Positions 1 to 8,914 of a DNA stretch of 30,184 bases are shown piece after piece (within the stretch, counting starts at the first letter, position 1; each line of letters starts with the position of its first letter). The DNA is taken from the NCBI GenBank assembly GCA_035512595.1, contig DATKDU010000286.1, positions 1 through 30,184 of the forward strand, written 5' to 3'. The DNA is from DATKDU01 sp035512595 (GTDB lineage: Bacteria > Planctomycetota > Planctomycetia > Pirellulales > Pirellulaceae). Under the pieces are notes generated by a model. It was not told the origin of the DNA. It saw only the letters and a program-made list of their open reading frames with translations, and ran no database searches. A program made the translations under genes and the position numbers.

Positions 1-60
1 GGGGTACGCCCACAGAGGGTTCGCAGGTATCTTCTACGGCAGGAAGCAAAGGGCAAGCCC

Positions 61-1560
61 ATGGACCAGAGAGCCAGGCCGGCTCCAACGCGGCAGGATA
101 CCTGGTGGACTCGCCCCTGCGGCGCCCGCGAGGTCCTGCAAATCGCGCTGCCGATGATGATCTCGACCGGCTTTTGGTCGGTCCAGTGGTTCGTGGACCG
201 CATGTTTCTGATGTGGTACTCCAGCGACGCCATGTCGGCTTCTCTGCCTGCCGGCATGTTCCACTGGACGATGATCTGTTTCGCGGGCGGCATTGCGTCG
301 TACGTCAACACGTTCGTGGCCCAGTACTACGGGGCCGGCCGCAGGGAGCGGATTGGACTGGCCGTCGCGCAGGGGGTGCGATTCGGCTGGCTGATGACGC
401 CGCTCTTCCTGCTGTCGATCCCCCTCGCCCCGCTCCTGTTGCGCAAAAGCGGAGCCACCGCCGAAATCTCGGAACTTTCGATCCAGTACTTTCAAATCCT
501 GGCCTTCGGCGCCGGCGCGACCGTCTTGAGCAACGCCATGTCGTCGTTCTACACGGGCCGAGGGCTGACTCGCGTGGTCATGGTGGTCCAAGGACTGAGC
601 ACCGTGGTCAATCTGGGACTCGATTACGTCCTGATCTTCGGCAAGTTCGGCATTCCCGAGATGGGGATGGCCGGCGCGGCTTGGGCGACGGTGGCTTCGC
701 AGTGGTTTTCGGTGGCCGCTTTCTGGCTGCTGATGCGCTGGGCGGAAAACCGCGATGAATACGGGCTCGACTCGGGAAATCGGTTCGATGGCGAACTGTT
801 TCGCCGGCTGCTGAGGTTCGGCGCTCCTGGCGGACTGCCGATGCTCATTGAGGCGGCTGCCTTCTCCCTCCTGACGCTCTTCGTTTCGCAGATCAGCAAG
901 GTGGCCGCCGCCTCAACGTCACTGGCGTTCAACGTCAACGCCATCGCGTTCATTCCTGTGTTCGGCATTAGCATTGCCGTCAGCACGCTGGTGGGGCAAA
1001 AGCTGGGCGAGGGGCGGGACGATCTGGCGGCTAGAGCGACCTGGACGTCGCTACTATTGGCGCTGGTTTATACGGGATTCTTCGGAGTTCTGTATTTTGC
1101 CGTCCCCGACTTGTTTTTGCTGGCCCATGGCAGATTTGCCGACCCTGCGGAGTTTGCGGCGGTGCGCGAGACGACCGTCGTGCTGCTGCGGTTCGTGGCC
1201 GCTTATTGCCTGTTCGACGCCGTGCAAATCGTCTTCGTCGGCGCGCTCAAGGGTGCGGGGGACACGCGGTTCATCCTGCTGGCCACCAGCGTCATCTCCG
1301 CTGTATGCGTCGCCGTGGGGCGATGCGGCCAGGTGTGGCTCGAGTGGGGGCTGTACGGCTGGTGGTGGGTGCTGACCGCCTGGCTCTCGGCGCTCAGCCT
1401 GGTGTACCTGGCCCGCTTTCTGGGGGGCAAATGGCGCTCGATGCGAGTGATTGAGGCCGAGTATTTGGCAAAGGAACCTGCGGCTGATAATGCCGGCGAC
1501 GATTCGTCTGCAACGGTCGGCGAAGCCACCGACGGCGCACTTCAGTCGTCCTCGTCTTGA
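61..1560 (+). CDS. MATE family multidrug/solute efflux transporter
   Basis: The 499-residue product is an integral inner-membrane protein with about twelve hydrophobic segments arranged as two similar halves. This is typical of MATE antiporters, which export cationic compounds using a Na+ or H+ gradient. Seen: the N-terminal helix pattern running from LQIALPMM to VDRMF, matching the family's first helix and conserved Asp region, and the family signature GAGDTR at residues 397-402 between late helices. The last 30-40 residues are a polar Asp/Ser/Ala tail that is longer than usual. The ATG at 61 is preceded by AGGGC at suitable spacing. The 3' end overlaps the converging acidic-protein gene by 19 bases. 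The substrate cannot be told from sequence. Confidence 0.93.
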   Translation: MDQRARPAPTRQDTWWTRPCGAREVLQIALPMMISTGFWSVQWFVDRMFLMWYSSDAMSASLPAGMFHWTMICFAGGIASYVNTFVAQYYGAGRRERIGLAVAQGVRFGWLMTPLFLLSIPLAPLLLRKSGATAEISELSIQYFQILAFGAGATVLSNAMSSFYTGRGLTRVVMVVQGLSTVVNLGLDYVLIFGKFGIPEMGMAGAAWATVASQWFSVAAFWLLMRWAENRDEYGLDSGNRFDGELFRRLLRFGAPGGLPMLIEAAAFSLLTLFVSQISKVAAASTSLAFNVNAIAFIPVFGISIAVSTLVGQKLGEGRDDLAARATWTSLLLALVYTGFFGVLYFAVPDLFLLAHGRFADPAEFAAVRETTVVLLRFVAAYCLFDAVQIVFVGALKGAGDTRFILLATSVISAVCVAVGRCGQVWLEWGLYGWWWVLTAWLSALSLVYLARFLGGKWRSMRVIEAEYLAKEPAADNAGDDSSATVGEATDGALQSSSS

Positions 1561-1928
1561 GGCGGGCTCGCCTTTCCCTTCTTCTTTTTGCCCCCTTCCG
1601 GCGCCTCTTCCTCGGCATCCGGTCCAGCGGCCGGCTCGGCCTCCTCGTCCTCGTCCACGAAGTCACCGCCGAACTCGTCCAACCCATCGTCGTCGTCGGC
1701 CAGATCGTCGTCGGTCACCTCTTCCAGGTCGGCCAACTCGTATTCGTCGTCGAGCTCCTCCTCAAAGTCGTCGTCGAATTCGTCGTCGAAATCCTCCTCA
1801 TCAAAATCGTCAAACTCGGCATCCTCGTCGGCGGCCACGACCAGCAAGCGGTCGGGAGGAGATTCCGGTTCGGAAACGCCCTCCCCCTCGCCGGGCGGAA
1901 AGTCGGGACGCTTTGTCGTGGTGGGCAT
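1542..1928 (-). CDS. Hypothetical acidic Asp/Glu-rich protein
   Basis: This is a 128-residue protein of unknown function. The middle (about residues 35-95) is almost only Asp, Glu, Phe, Leu and small residues. It is followed by a Pro/Glu linker, a short Lys patch (KKKKGK) and an acidic end. No fold or catalytic motif is recognisable, and the composition suggests disorder. The ATG at 1928 has GAGG about 7 bases upstream; an alternative ATG at 1964 lacks a better site. A near-consensus promoter lies just upstream on the minus strand. Its end overlaps the MATE gene tail-to-tail by 19 bases. The opposite strand reads as a Ser-rich frame, which is a shadow. A role as a charged binding partner or chaperone-like protein would be a guess. 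Confidence 0.6.
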   Translation of the reverse strand: MPTTTKRPDFPPGEGEGVSEPESPPDRLLVVAADEDAEFDDFDEEDFDDEFDDDFEEELDDEYELADLEEVTDDDLADDDDGLDEFGGDFVDEDEEAEPAAGPDAEEEAPEGGKKKKGKASPPQDEDD

Positions 1929-1986
1929 CGAATCGTACCTCGGCAGGGGACGAACCTGGTTCATTTCGTGCAAGCGCAAGTAGCCG

Positions 1987-2015
1987 TAATTACTTGAGCA
2001 ACCTGCCTTTGTCAA
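1987..2015 (-). promoter_or_regulatory. Sigma70-type promoter for the acidic protein gene
   Basis: On the minus strand TTGACA (2015-2010) is followed after 17 bases by TAATTA (1992-1987). The -35 is perfect and the -10 is a weaker match. The predicted start is near 1980, about 50 bases before the ATG at 1928. Confidence 0.45.
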
Positions 2016-2137
2016 GGAACCGACCCAGAGCCGCAAGGAGGGAATTGTATCTCCTCCGGTCTCGTTGGAACTCCGGTTCTTAACCAAATATCCGGGCGCA
2101 ATGGGCCAATCTCCAGCCCCCAACTGGCAAAAAGTCG

Positions 2138-2166
2138 TTGACACCCCCTGCGACGGCATTTAGACT
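2138..2166 (+). promoter_or_regulatory. Sigma70-type promoter for the coiled-coil protein gene
   Basis: TTGACA (2138-2143) and TAGACT (2161-2166) are separated by 17 bases. The predicted start near 2173 leaves a leader of about 150 bases before the ATG at 2323. Confidence 0.5.
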
Positions 2167-2322
2167 CAAATCCAGGTATTGAAGCGACTTGCGCAGGGGT
2201 TCTGCGCAGCCGCAGGCAGGCTCGGGAATAACCCCCCGAAGGGTAATCGAACCTAACCTTGGAATCTGTTTTCGTGCCGGATTCCCGGCATCGATTGGTA
2301 GCTCTCCCTCAGGAGTTGAGTC

Positions 2323-3873
2323 ATGGCGTCTCGCGAAGGTCAGGGGATGCAGATCGCGGTCATTTTGTTCGCCCTCGTATCCGCGGTGCTGGCGATCACC
2401 ACCTACGTCTTTTATGCGGAAGCCAACAAGTTGGATGGTCTCCTCAAGACTGCGCAGGATACCGCCCAGACGAACGACCTGGGGCAAAAGAAGGCCAACT
2501 ACCAGTTGACCGCGCTTAAGCACACGATCGGGGAAGCCGAGCCGAGAGACGTGGCTGCGGCCAAAGCGGCCGCCGGTGGAGCTGACGATCCGGAGGTTAC
2601 CAAGTGGCTCGACCAATTCAGAGACGACGTTCAGATTCTCGGGGATGATCCGAACAATCCCAAAGAGAACTACAAGGACATGGTCAACCGGTTCTTGAAC
2701 ATCATCACCAGCAAAAATGAGTCGGTGACCCAAACCAATGCCACCGCCGCCACGACCATCGCCCAGAAGGACCAACTGATCGAAGACTTGACCGCCGCCA
2801 AGAAGAAGGCGGAAGACGATTTGCAAGCCGCGATCACGGACTATAGCGCCGCCAAGCAACAATTCAACGATCAGCTCGTCCAGGCCACCAAAGAAAAGGA
2901 CGACCTGAAGACCCAGTATGAAGAGGACAAGAAGACGCTGGACGGAAACGTTGCCACCCTGAACAACGCGATTGCCGATAAAAACGAGCGCATCGGGAAG
3001 CTCCAGAAAAGCCTGGCTTTGGCGCAGGACTTTGTTCGGGCGCTGGAAGCCGATCAGGGCGCAAACTTTGACAACCCCGACGGCCTGATCATCTGGGTGA
3101 ATCAGCGGCAACGCCTGACCTGGATCAATCTCGGATCGGCCGACGGCCTGTCCCGTCAAATGACCTTTTCCGTCTTCAGCCAGCAGCAGGCCAGCGCGTT
3201 CAAATTGCAAGAAGTGGCCAGCGCGGATGGAGGCGGCACCGACCGGATTGCCAAGCTCGACGCCAAGGGCCGCATTGAAGTCGTGCGCGTGCTGGGAGCG
3301 CATCAGGCGGAATGCCGCATTCTCGAGGACAAGGCCTCCGATCCGATCCTGCCGGGGGATTGGATTCAAACTCCTGCCTGGTCGCCGGGCCAGCACTTGG
3401 GCATCGCCCTGGTCGGGAGCATGGACGTTGACAACGACGGGCTGGATGACACCGAGCTAGTCAAGAATCTGATCCGCATCAACGGCGGAACGGTGGATGC
3501 GCACCTCATGGAGGACGGCACGCTCGAGGGAGCGATCACGGTGCGTACGCGATACCTGGTCGAAGGCAAGATCCCCACCGATGCCACCAGCGCCGATGTG
3601 AAGACGTTCCAGGATAGTTTGAACAAGTTGGAAGATGAACGGATCGTCAATGGCGTAGAGAAAGTCTCCGTGGGCGAGTTCCTGGAGCGGATGGGCTGGA
3701 AGCCCGAGGAAAAGACGATCGGCCTGGGGGGACGGAGCGACGTCGGAGCCGGCCAGTTCCGCAAGCGGACGCCCGGCGCCAAAACTCCCGCCGAGCCGGC
3801 CCCCATGCCCATGCCCATGCCAACGACTCCGGCCACGCCCGCTGACGTAGATCCGTTTGGAACCAAGGGATAA
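2323..3873 (+). CDS. Membrane-anchored coiled-coil protein, unknown function
   Basis: The protein has 516 residues. Residues about 8-30 form one hydrophobic helix near the N terminus, so it is likely an inner-membrane anchor with the bulk outside the cytoplasm. Residues about 150-242 are a heptad-rich, Lys/Glu/Asp/Gln-rich coiled coil. Residues about 250-430 form a globular part with many Gly and hydrophobic strands. The tail is low-complexity with repeated Met-Pro units (MPMPMP) and ends PFGTKG. AGGAG sits 7 bases before the ATG at 2323, so the start is well supported. No catalytic motif is seen. The architecture resembles planctomycete cell-envelope proteins of unknown role. It ends 12 bases from the converging small membrane protein gene. 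Confidence 0.88.
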   Translation: MASREGQGMQIAVILFALVSAVLAITTYVFYAEANKLDGLLKTAQDTAQTNDLGQKKANYQLTALKHTIGEAEPRDVAAAKAAAGGADDPEVTKWLDQFRDDVQILGDDPNNPKENYKDMVNRFLNIITSKNESVTQTNATAATTIAQKDQLIEDLTAAKKKAEDDLQAAITDYSAAKQQFNDQLVQATKEKDDLKTQYEEDKKTLDGNVATLNNAIADKNERIGKLQKSLALAQDFVRALEADQGANFDNPDGLIIWVNQRQRLTWINLGSADGLSRQMTFSVFSQQQASAFKLQEVASADGGGTDRIAKLDAKGRIEVVRVLGAHQAECRILEDKASDPILPGDWIQTPAWSPGQHLGIALVGSMDVDNDGLDDTELVKNLIRINGGTVDAHLMEDGTLEGAITVRTRYLVEGKIPTDATSADVKTFQDSLNKLEDERIVNGVEKVSVGEFLERMGWKPEEKTIGLGGRSDVGAGQFRKRTPGAKTPAEPAPMPMPMPTTPATPADVDPFGTKG

Positions 3874-3885
3874 TCGCCCCCACGG

Positions 3886-4305
3886 CTAAACCTTCTCGGT
3901 CGGTCCAAACAGCTCGCCGGCAATCTCCAAGAGATCGCTGCGCCGCGCAGAGAGCTTCGGGTGCCCGGCAGCCTGATCGAGCAGACTGCGTTCCAGGAAG
4001 AAGCGGGCTGGCTGCTGCACCCCCAGCGTAGTGGCAGCCGAAATCAGGGCCCGCTGCTGGCGGCGGCGAAAGCCGTGTGCTTCACACAGCTCGCAGAGCA
4101 AGCGGCGCGGATGGTTCGTTTCGCGGCGCGCCGACGCCGATAACAGGCCCGACACGATCATTGCCGCCAGCAGCACCAGGGCAATCGCCCCGATACACAG
4201 CGCCACCGCCGGCAAATCCAGCAGCGGCAACTTGCTGGTTCCCGGCGACGACGTCGGGCCGACTTGAGCGAGAACGAAAAAGGCATTCCCGGCTATCCCT
4301 TCCAT
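3886..4305 (-). CDS. Small single-pass membrane protein, unknown function
   Basis: The 139-residue product has one strong hydrophobic helix at about residues 29-56 (LPAVALCIGAIALVLLAAMI region) after a short N-terminal stretch. A basic cytoplasmic-type domain follows, with the pattern LCELCEAHGFRRRQQRALI and then an all-helical part ending PTEKV. The ATG at 4305 is preceded by GGAGATC, which overlaps the stop codon of the upstream HEAT-repeat gene. The 11-base gap implies co-transcription and probably translational coupling. The helical C-terminal part resembles short conserved regions in other planctomycete membrane proteins, but I cannot name a family. It may anchor or partner the HEAT-repeat protein; this is inference from adjacency. 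Confidence 0.75.
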   Translation of the reverse strand: MEGIAGNAFFVLAQVGPTSSPGTSKLPLLDLPAVALCIGAIALVLLAAMIVSGLLSASARRETNHPRRLLCELCEAHGFRRRQQRALISAATTLGVQQPARFFLERSLLDQAAGHPKLSARRSDLLEIAGELFGPTEKV

Positions 4306-4316
4306 TTCCTGATCTC

Positions 4317-5978
4317 CTACTGGGACGATAGGCCAACGTTCGCAGCGGCAGCAAACGACGGCTCAGGCGGCGCCAATTCCACCGTGGGATCGACCGCCAA
4401 GGGGAGTTCCGGCAATCCCTGCCGCGCTGCCTCCTGCACGAGCGCCGACTTGTCGTGCAGCGCGACGCGAAGAATCTCCTGTGCCAGCGGCGTTCCCAGC
4501 GAGGCCAGCAGACGCACCGCCTCCAGGCGGACGTATTGATCCTCGTCGCCGGCCAACTCCGCCAGCGTCGGTTCAACTTGACGGCCCAGCCCCAGGAGCT
4601 GCGCAATCTCCAGCGCCCGCCGCTGATGAGTGCGGGACGGCGACAGCAACTCCATGACCAGCTTGCCGATGAATTGCGGATCGACCTGAAGCGCCAGTTG
4701 CCCTTCGTTCAGGCGGGTTTCCTCGTCCCACTGATCGTAGGCACTCAGAAAGCGATCGAACGTGATGTCCGCCAAGGACTCGCGGGCCGCTTCTCGCAAA
4801 GCCGGCTGCGGCGCCTCCAGGAACGACACCAGCAGCATGACGGCGTCTGGAATCTCCCGCTGACGCAACTGACGGGCAACAAAGGCCCGGACCTCGCCAT
4901 CGTCGTCGCCCAGCGTCCGGACGACGACGGCATTGGCCTCCGTCGCGGGCAGGGACGCCAGCGCCCGTGCGGCACATCGCCGGCCGAGGACTCCCCCCTC
5001 CTGCAAGACGCGGTCGATGAACTCCAGCTTCTGCTGCTGCGGGATGCTGGTGTAAACCGCCAACTGCACCGCTCCCGGCAGCTCGGACGGATCGAGCATT
5101 TGCAGTAGTGCCGACGGCTGCCGCAGCAAAGGAACGCTATCGAGGCGTTTGAGATTGTCGCGGACGACCGCGGTCGGCATTCCGCCGATCTTGCGGCACA
5201 GCAGCCGGACGAATTTTGCATCGCGGCGGCGCAGGGCCGCGTGCAGCGCCGACAGCGGCGTCTGCGGATCGTCGAGAAAGTCGAGCAGCAGCTCCATGAT
5301 GCCAGGGCGGGCGCTGGTGACCAGCAAATCCAAGAGGGGCGCAAATGCCCGGTCAGACGGATCGCGAAGAACTTGAGCAACCGTGGCATTACGGCGATCG
5401 ACCATGAGCAGCAAGGCTTCGATCAACTCCTTGCAACCGTGCTGCTGAAAGCTGCGCACGCCGCGCTCCAGGCTCGATAGTACCTGGGACCGCTGTAGCT
5501 GCGGACCGCGCCGGGTGCGATAGTCGCGAGTGCGGTTCAGCTCCTCCCGCAAGCGGTCCGCCAGGTAAAGGACCGTCTGACTGGCAAGCTCGGTGATCGG
5601 CGGGGATGGATTCTGCATCACGACCGAAATCAAATGCGGAATCTGGGCGTAATCGCCGGTCTCTCGCGTCGCCAGGCAGGCGCCCCAGAACGATTCGCCC
5701 GCCGGCGCCGCAAACGCACGGCGCAGCGCATCGGTAATCCAGCCTCGCCGTTTGGCCACGAGCTGTTTCTGATACGAGCCCAGTTGGCCCCACCGGCCCA
5801 GGACCACGGTTCCGGCGAGCTCGCTGCGGCGCTGGAGCAGGGCCTCCAGCACGCGCGGCTGCCACCGCGGCTCGGCATGGACCAGTGCCTCAAGCAGGAC
5901 GTCGGCTGCGGCGTCGTTGTTCGTCGAGGACAGGACTTGTAGCGTCCGCTCCAGCCTGACTTCGGAAAACAATCCCAT
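4317..5978 (-). CDS. HEAT-repeat protein
   Basis: The 553-residue protein is composed largely of paired amphipathic helices of about 35-40 residues. Clear HEAT-like units include those containing EANAVVVRTLGDDDGEVRAF, EAPQPALREAARESLADI and DEDQYVRLEAVRLLASLG. Such alpha-solenoids bind other proteins; no enzyme motif is present. I chose the ATG at 5978 (MGLFSEV) because GGAGG lies about 10 bases upstream; an upstream in-frame extension of 27 residues has no ribosome site and unusual composition. There is no signal peptide, so it is probably cytoplasmic. It is the first gene of a two-gene unit with the small membrane protein and may be recruited to the membrane by it (inference). Confidence 0.85.
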   Translation of the reverse strand: MGLFSEVRLERTLQVLSSTNNDAAADVLLEALVHAEPRWQPRVLEALLQRRSELAGTVVLGRWGQLGSYQKQLVAKRRGWITDALRRAFAAPAGESFWGACLATRETGDYAQIPHLISVVMQNPSPPITELASQTVLYLADRLREELNRTRDYRTRRGPQLQRSQVLSSLERGVRSFQQHGCKELIEALLLMVDRRNATVAQVLRDPSDRAFAPLLDLLVTSARPGIMELLLDFLDDPQTPLSALHAALRRRDAKFVRLLCRKIGGMPTAVVRDNLKRLDSVPLLRQPSALLQMLDPSELPGAVQLAVYTSIPQQQKLEFIDRVLQEGGVLGRRCAARALASLPATEANAVVVRTLGDDDGEVRAFVARQLRQREIPDAVMLLVSFLEAPQPALREAARESLADITFDRFLSAYDQWDEETRLNEGQLALQVDPQFIGKLVMELLSPSRTHQRRALEIAQLLGLGRQVEPTLAELAGDEDQYVRLEAVRLLASLGTPLAQEILRVALHDKSALVQEAARQGLPELPLAVDPTVELAPPEPSFAAAANVGLSSQ

Positions 5979-6189
5979 GCGCGCAATACCTCCGCGGAAA
6001 TCTAGGTTTCTGGCGCATCCTCCGGCGCTCCATCCTGGCCGCTGGCACGCCGCATCCATCGATCAGCCGTCCAACAGCCGCTACAATCCACAAGCCCGTT
6101 TCATTCGCTACCAGGCAGGATTGGGCCACGCGGTTGGAAGTCGTCGTCCGGCCAGTAACTTACGTCGCCCCTCAGAGAGGATCCATCCA

Positions 6190-6495
6190 ATGCTCGGCCA
6201 CATGGTTTATTTCACCCTCAAAGATCGGAGTCCCGCCGCGATCGAGAGCATGATCGCCGACTGCCGACACTTTCTGGCGGGGCATTCCGGCACCGTATTC
6301 TTTGCCGTGGGCACGCTAATCCCGGATCTGGCTCGCCCCGTGAACCAACTTGATTTTGACGTTGCATTGCACGTCGTGTTTGAAGACCGCCAGGCCCACG
6401 ACGATTACCAGGTCCACCCGCGGCATTTGCAGTTCATTGAGAAGAACAAGCCGAACTGGGACAAAGTGCGCGTCTTCGACGCCAATGTGTCCTGA
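6190..6495 (+). CDS. Dabb (stress-responsive alpha/beta barrel) domain protein
   Basis: The 101-residue protein is about one Dabb domain long. It begins with the family pattern HMVYFTLKD (beta strand 1 with the conserved His) and ends with DDYQVHPRHLQFIEKN, the usual Y..HP.H..F signature before the last helix and strand. Dabb proteins form dimeric ferredoxin-like barrels; bacterial members are mostly uncharacterised, with some acting on small aromatic or polyketide-like substrates. The ATG at 6190 has GAGAGGA about 8 bases upstream. An in-frame upstream extension exists but lacks this support. It ends 27 bases from the converging pseudouridine synthase gene. Confidence 0.88.
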   Translation: MLGHMVYFTLKDRSPAAIESMIADCRHFLAGHSGTVFFAVGTLIPDLARPVNQLDFDVALHVVFEDRQAHDDYQVHPRHLQFIEKNKPNWDKVRVFDANVS

Positions 6496-6522
6496 CAGGA
6501 CGCTGGCGGATCGGCCCGGCCG

Positions 6523-7473
6523 CTAGGATTGGCCTGAATGCGGCTCCGAGGCCTCCAGAAAGCGATCGAATTCGGCCGGCAGCGGCGATTGCAGTCGCAG
6601 GCGCTGCCTCGTCACCGGATGGGAAAATCCCAACAGCTCGGCGTGCAGCGCCAGGCGCTTGTACGGCCACAGTCGATGCCGCGCTTCCTCTGGGCGGTAA
6701 CGCGGATCGCCGAGCACCGGATGCCCGGCGTCCGCGAAATGGACGCGGATCTGATTGCGCCGCCCGGTCTCCAGCCAGACCTTGACCAAAGTCGCACCCG
6801 TGAGGTTTTTTGCCACGCCAAAATGCGTGATCGCGAGCTGGCCGATCTCCTCATCGTCGGTCGAGAATCGATTCAGGTTCTTGTCGGTCGCCAGCAAGCT
6901 TTTGAACGTCCCCTGCAGTTTTTCCATCTGGCCGGCAACGATGGCTGCATACCTGCGCTCCGGCTTGCTCATGGCAAATTGATCGCGGATTTGCTGCGAA
7001 ATCTCCGCCGTCTTGGCGAAGACGAGTAGTCCCGAAACTCCTCGATCCAGCCGATGGCAGGGAAAAGCCCGGCGTGATTTTCCCTGAAGCGAGTGCTGCA
7101 CATACTGGCTCACTTTGTCCAGCAGCGTGCTTGTCTCCCCGCGCAGCGTCGGGACCGTGAGCAGTGCCGCCGGTTTGTTGACGACGATCAAATGCCGGTC
7201 TTCCAGCACAATCTCGAAACCGGGGTTTCTGGCGGGACGAGGGAGCGGGTGATAGCGTCGATGCGGATCGAAGTCCAGTTCGATGCGATCGCCGGCCGCC
7301 GCCAGTTGACCGGGGTGGCTGCAAATCGCGCCGTTGACCAGGACGCAGCGGTGGTCGAACAGTCCGAATACTTCTTTCCTCGGTTTTCCGCACAGCGACT
7401 GCACGATCCGGTCCACTCGCTGTCCGAGATGGGGAGAGGATTCATCGATGGTTATGGACCGATGCGAGTTCAC
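6523..7473 (-). CDS. RluA-family 23S rRNA/tRNA pseudouridine synthase
   Basis: The enzyme isomerises specific uridines in rRNA or tRNA to pseudouridine. Seen: an N-terminal S4 RNA-binding domain (about residues 16-65, GQRVDRIVQ through GDRIEL), then the RluA catalytic domain with the signature HRLDRGVSGLLVFAKT, whose Asp143 is the catalytic residue of the family. Near the C terminus come the GRRNQIRVHF and GDPRY motifs. About 316 residues is usual for the family. No ATG exists near the domain start. The GTG at 7473 is the best candidate, just before the S4 domain, although its ribosome site is weak. The frame stays open much further upstream, but that part has no family similarity and overlaps the divergent PDZ gene. 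The exact target uridine is unknown. Confidence 0.9.
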   Translation of the reverse strand: MNSHRSITIDESSPHLGQRVDRIVQSLCGKPRKEVFGLFDHRCVLVNGAICSHPGQLAAAGDRIELDFDPHRRYHPLPRPARNPGFEIVLEDRHLIVVNKPAALLTVPTLRGETSTLLDKVSQYVQHSLQGKSRRAFPCHRLDRGVSGLLVFAKTAEISQQIRDQFAMSKPERRYAAIVAGQMEKLQGTFKSLLATDKNLNRFSTDDEEIGQLAITHFGVAKNLTGATLVKVWLETGRRNQIRVHFADAGHPVLGDPRYRPEEARHRLWPYKRLALHAELLGFSHPVTRQRLRLQSPLPAEFDRFLEASEPHSGQS

Positions 7474-7658
7474 AGTTCGATCAATCTGGGCGGAGCCACC
7501 GCAGTCCCGGTCATTTTGTCGCCCCTTTGCCCATCGCGTGGCGACTTTTCCTGAACCATTTGCAACAAGTAACTCACCTGCGCGGAGTTCAGGCACGCTG
7601 TGTGCATTCTGACAGGTCTGAGAATCTGTCCCAGGCCTCTCTATCGAGGAATTTCGAC

Positions 7659-8906
7659 ATGCACGCTGTGAGCAACTTGACCAGGGGGACGATGCCAACG
7701 CTGGCGAGCATCTTGGCGCTATTGATGCTCTTTCCGCTAGGCGCCCGCGGACAGGAAGATCGGACCGAATCGTCTCGGCAGACGCCTGACGTCGATTCCG
7801 AGGACGCGACGAGGGAATCGGATCCGCGCCGCGAAGAACGAAGCCGGCCGCGGCCTGCCACTCGCGGCGAGGAGCGTGATGATGGGGGGGACCGCTTCGA
7901 GCGAACCCGCGAGAATTCGGTTGATGATGCAGATTTTCAGCGGCGGGAGTCCACTCGAGGCCGGGCCGGGAGTCTCCGCCGCGAAGAGGTTGAGGATCGC
8001 CCGGATGACGAAGGCCGCGAAACGGATGCCAGGGAGCCAGCAGGCGCCGCGCGGGGGCGCGAGTCGAGCGCCACTCGCCGCCGGTCGGATGGCGAGCGCT
8101 CGGCATCCACCGGAGGAAGTAATGTGAGTGCCTTCAAGTCGCCCGACCTGGGGATTTGGTTCCAGCGCGGAATGGGTGACTTGCTCATCATTGATACGCT
8201 CAGCCGCAGCGGTGCCATCGCGCAGTCTGGATTTTTGGAAGGGGACCGAATCGTCTCGGTCAACGGTCAGCGGGCGACCAGCGAGCGCCAATTCCTGAAC
8301 TTGCTGCTCAACGACGAACATCGCGGAAATCGGGTGCCCATCGTCGTCATTCGTGATTCACGCCGACAACTTATTTATGTGCGGCCCGAGCTTCTGGTCG
8401 GAGACGTCTCCGCGGAAGTGATCGATCCGCTCGACCGGCTGGGGGTTGTTCTGGATGATCGCGACATCGAACGCATGGTGGTGTGGCGCATCCTCCCGCG
8501 ATCGCCGGCCTACTACGCCGGCATTCGTCCGGGCGACGTCATCGCTGCCTTCGATGGCGTGGAGGTTGTCGATGCCGGTGATTTCGTGCGGCAGATCGAA
8601 GCGGCTGACGCCGAAGACATCGCCGTTGTCGTGCGCCGGAACCAGCGGGACGTCGATCTGGTCGTCGATCTGCGAGCCGCGCCGATCGTGGCCAAACAGG
8701 TTCTTCCGCCGGCAGTGCCGCGGAACACAGCTCTCGATGATCTTCGTCCCGACCCGTATTCCGACCGGCGGTTGTCGCCGCGCCCCGATGTGCCCCCGGG
8801 AATGCGCATCCCCGGAGGCGAAGTCGGCCGCGAGCGGGGCCCGATCACCCCGGCGACCTCAGGCCCTACGCCGACAACCCCCATGCGTCCCGGCTTTCCC
8901 CGCTAA
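7659..8906 (+). CDS. Secreted protein with two PDZ domains
   Basis: The product has 415 residues. An N-terminal signal peptide (about residues 1-31, hydrophobic core LASILALLMLFPLG, cleavage near ARG-QED) is followed by roughly 120 residues of Arg/Glu/Asp-rich disordered sequence. PDZ domain 1 lies at about residues 165-245 (SGFLEGDRIVSVNG) and PDZ domain 2 at about residues 255-345 (AGIRPGDVIAAFDGVEV). The tail is Pro/Arg-rich. No protease domain is present, so this is not a DegP-type enzyme. It probably binds C-terminal peptides of exported proteins as a scaffold or adaptor (inference). GAGGA lies 8 bases before the ATG at 7659. It ends 8 bases from the converging hydrolase gene. Confidence 0.88.
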   Translation: MHAVSNLTRGTMPTLASILALLMLFPLGARGQEDRTESSRQTPDVDSEDATRESDPRREERSRPRPATRGEERDDGGDRFERTRENSVDDADFQRRESTRGRAGSLRREEVEDRPDDEGRETDAREPAGAARGRESSATRRRSDGERSASTGGSNVSAFKSPDLGIWFQRGMGDLLIIDTLSRSGAIAQSGFLEGDRIVSVNGQRATSERQFLNLLLNDEHRGNRVPIVVIRDSRRQLIYVRPELLVGDVSAEVIDPLDRLGVVLDDRDIERMVVWRILPRSPAYYAGIRPGDVIAAFDGVEVVDAGDFVRQIEAADAEDIAVVVRRNQRDVDLVVDLRAAPIVAKQVLPPAVPRNTALDDLRPDPYSDRRLSPRPDVPPGMRIPGGEVGRERGPITPATSGPTPTTPMRPGFPR

Positions 8907-8914
8907 TGGAAGCC

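Larger units (their letters stand above)
1929..2322. other. Divergent intergenic region with two promoter candidates
   Basis: No gene is supported in these 394 bases between two divergent genes. The region holds a minus-strand promoter candidate for the acidic protein and a plus-strand candidate for the coiled-coil protein. The plus-strand transcript would have a leader of about 150 bases. That leader contains a small inverted repeat near 2197-2211 (TGCGCAG and CTGCGCA) with no recognised riboswitch. Confidence 0.5.

Noticed and set aside
2080..3396. A 438-codon minus-strand frame
   Set aside because: It lies opposite the coiled-coil protein, which has a good ribosome site and promoter; the minus-strand product is Val/Leu/Gly-rich shadow sequence.
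7474..8106. Upstream extension of the pseudouridine synthase frame
   Set aside because: The extension has no similarity to RluA proteins, overlaps the divergent PDZ gene and has no ribosome site at its ATG.
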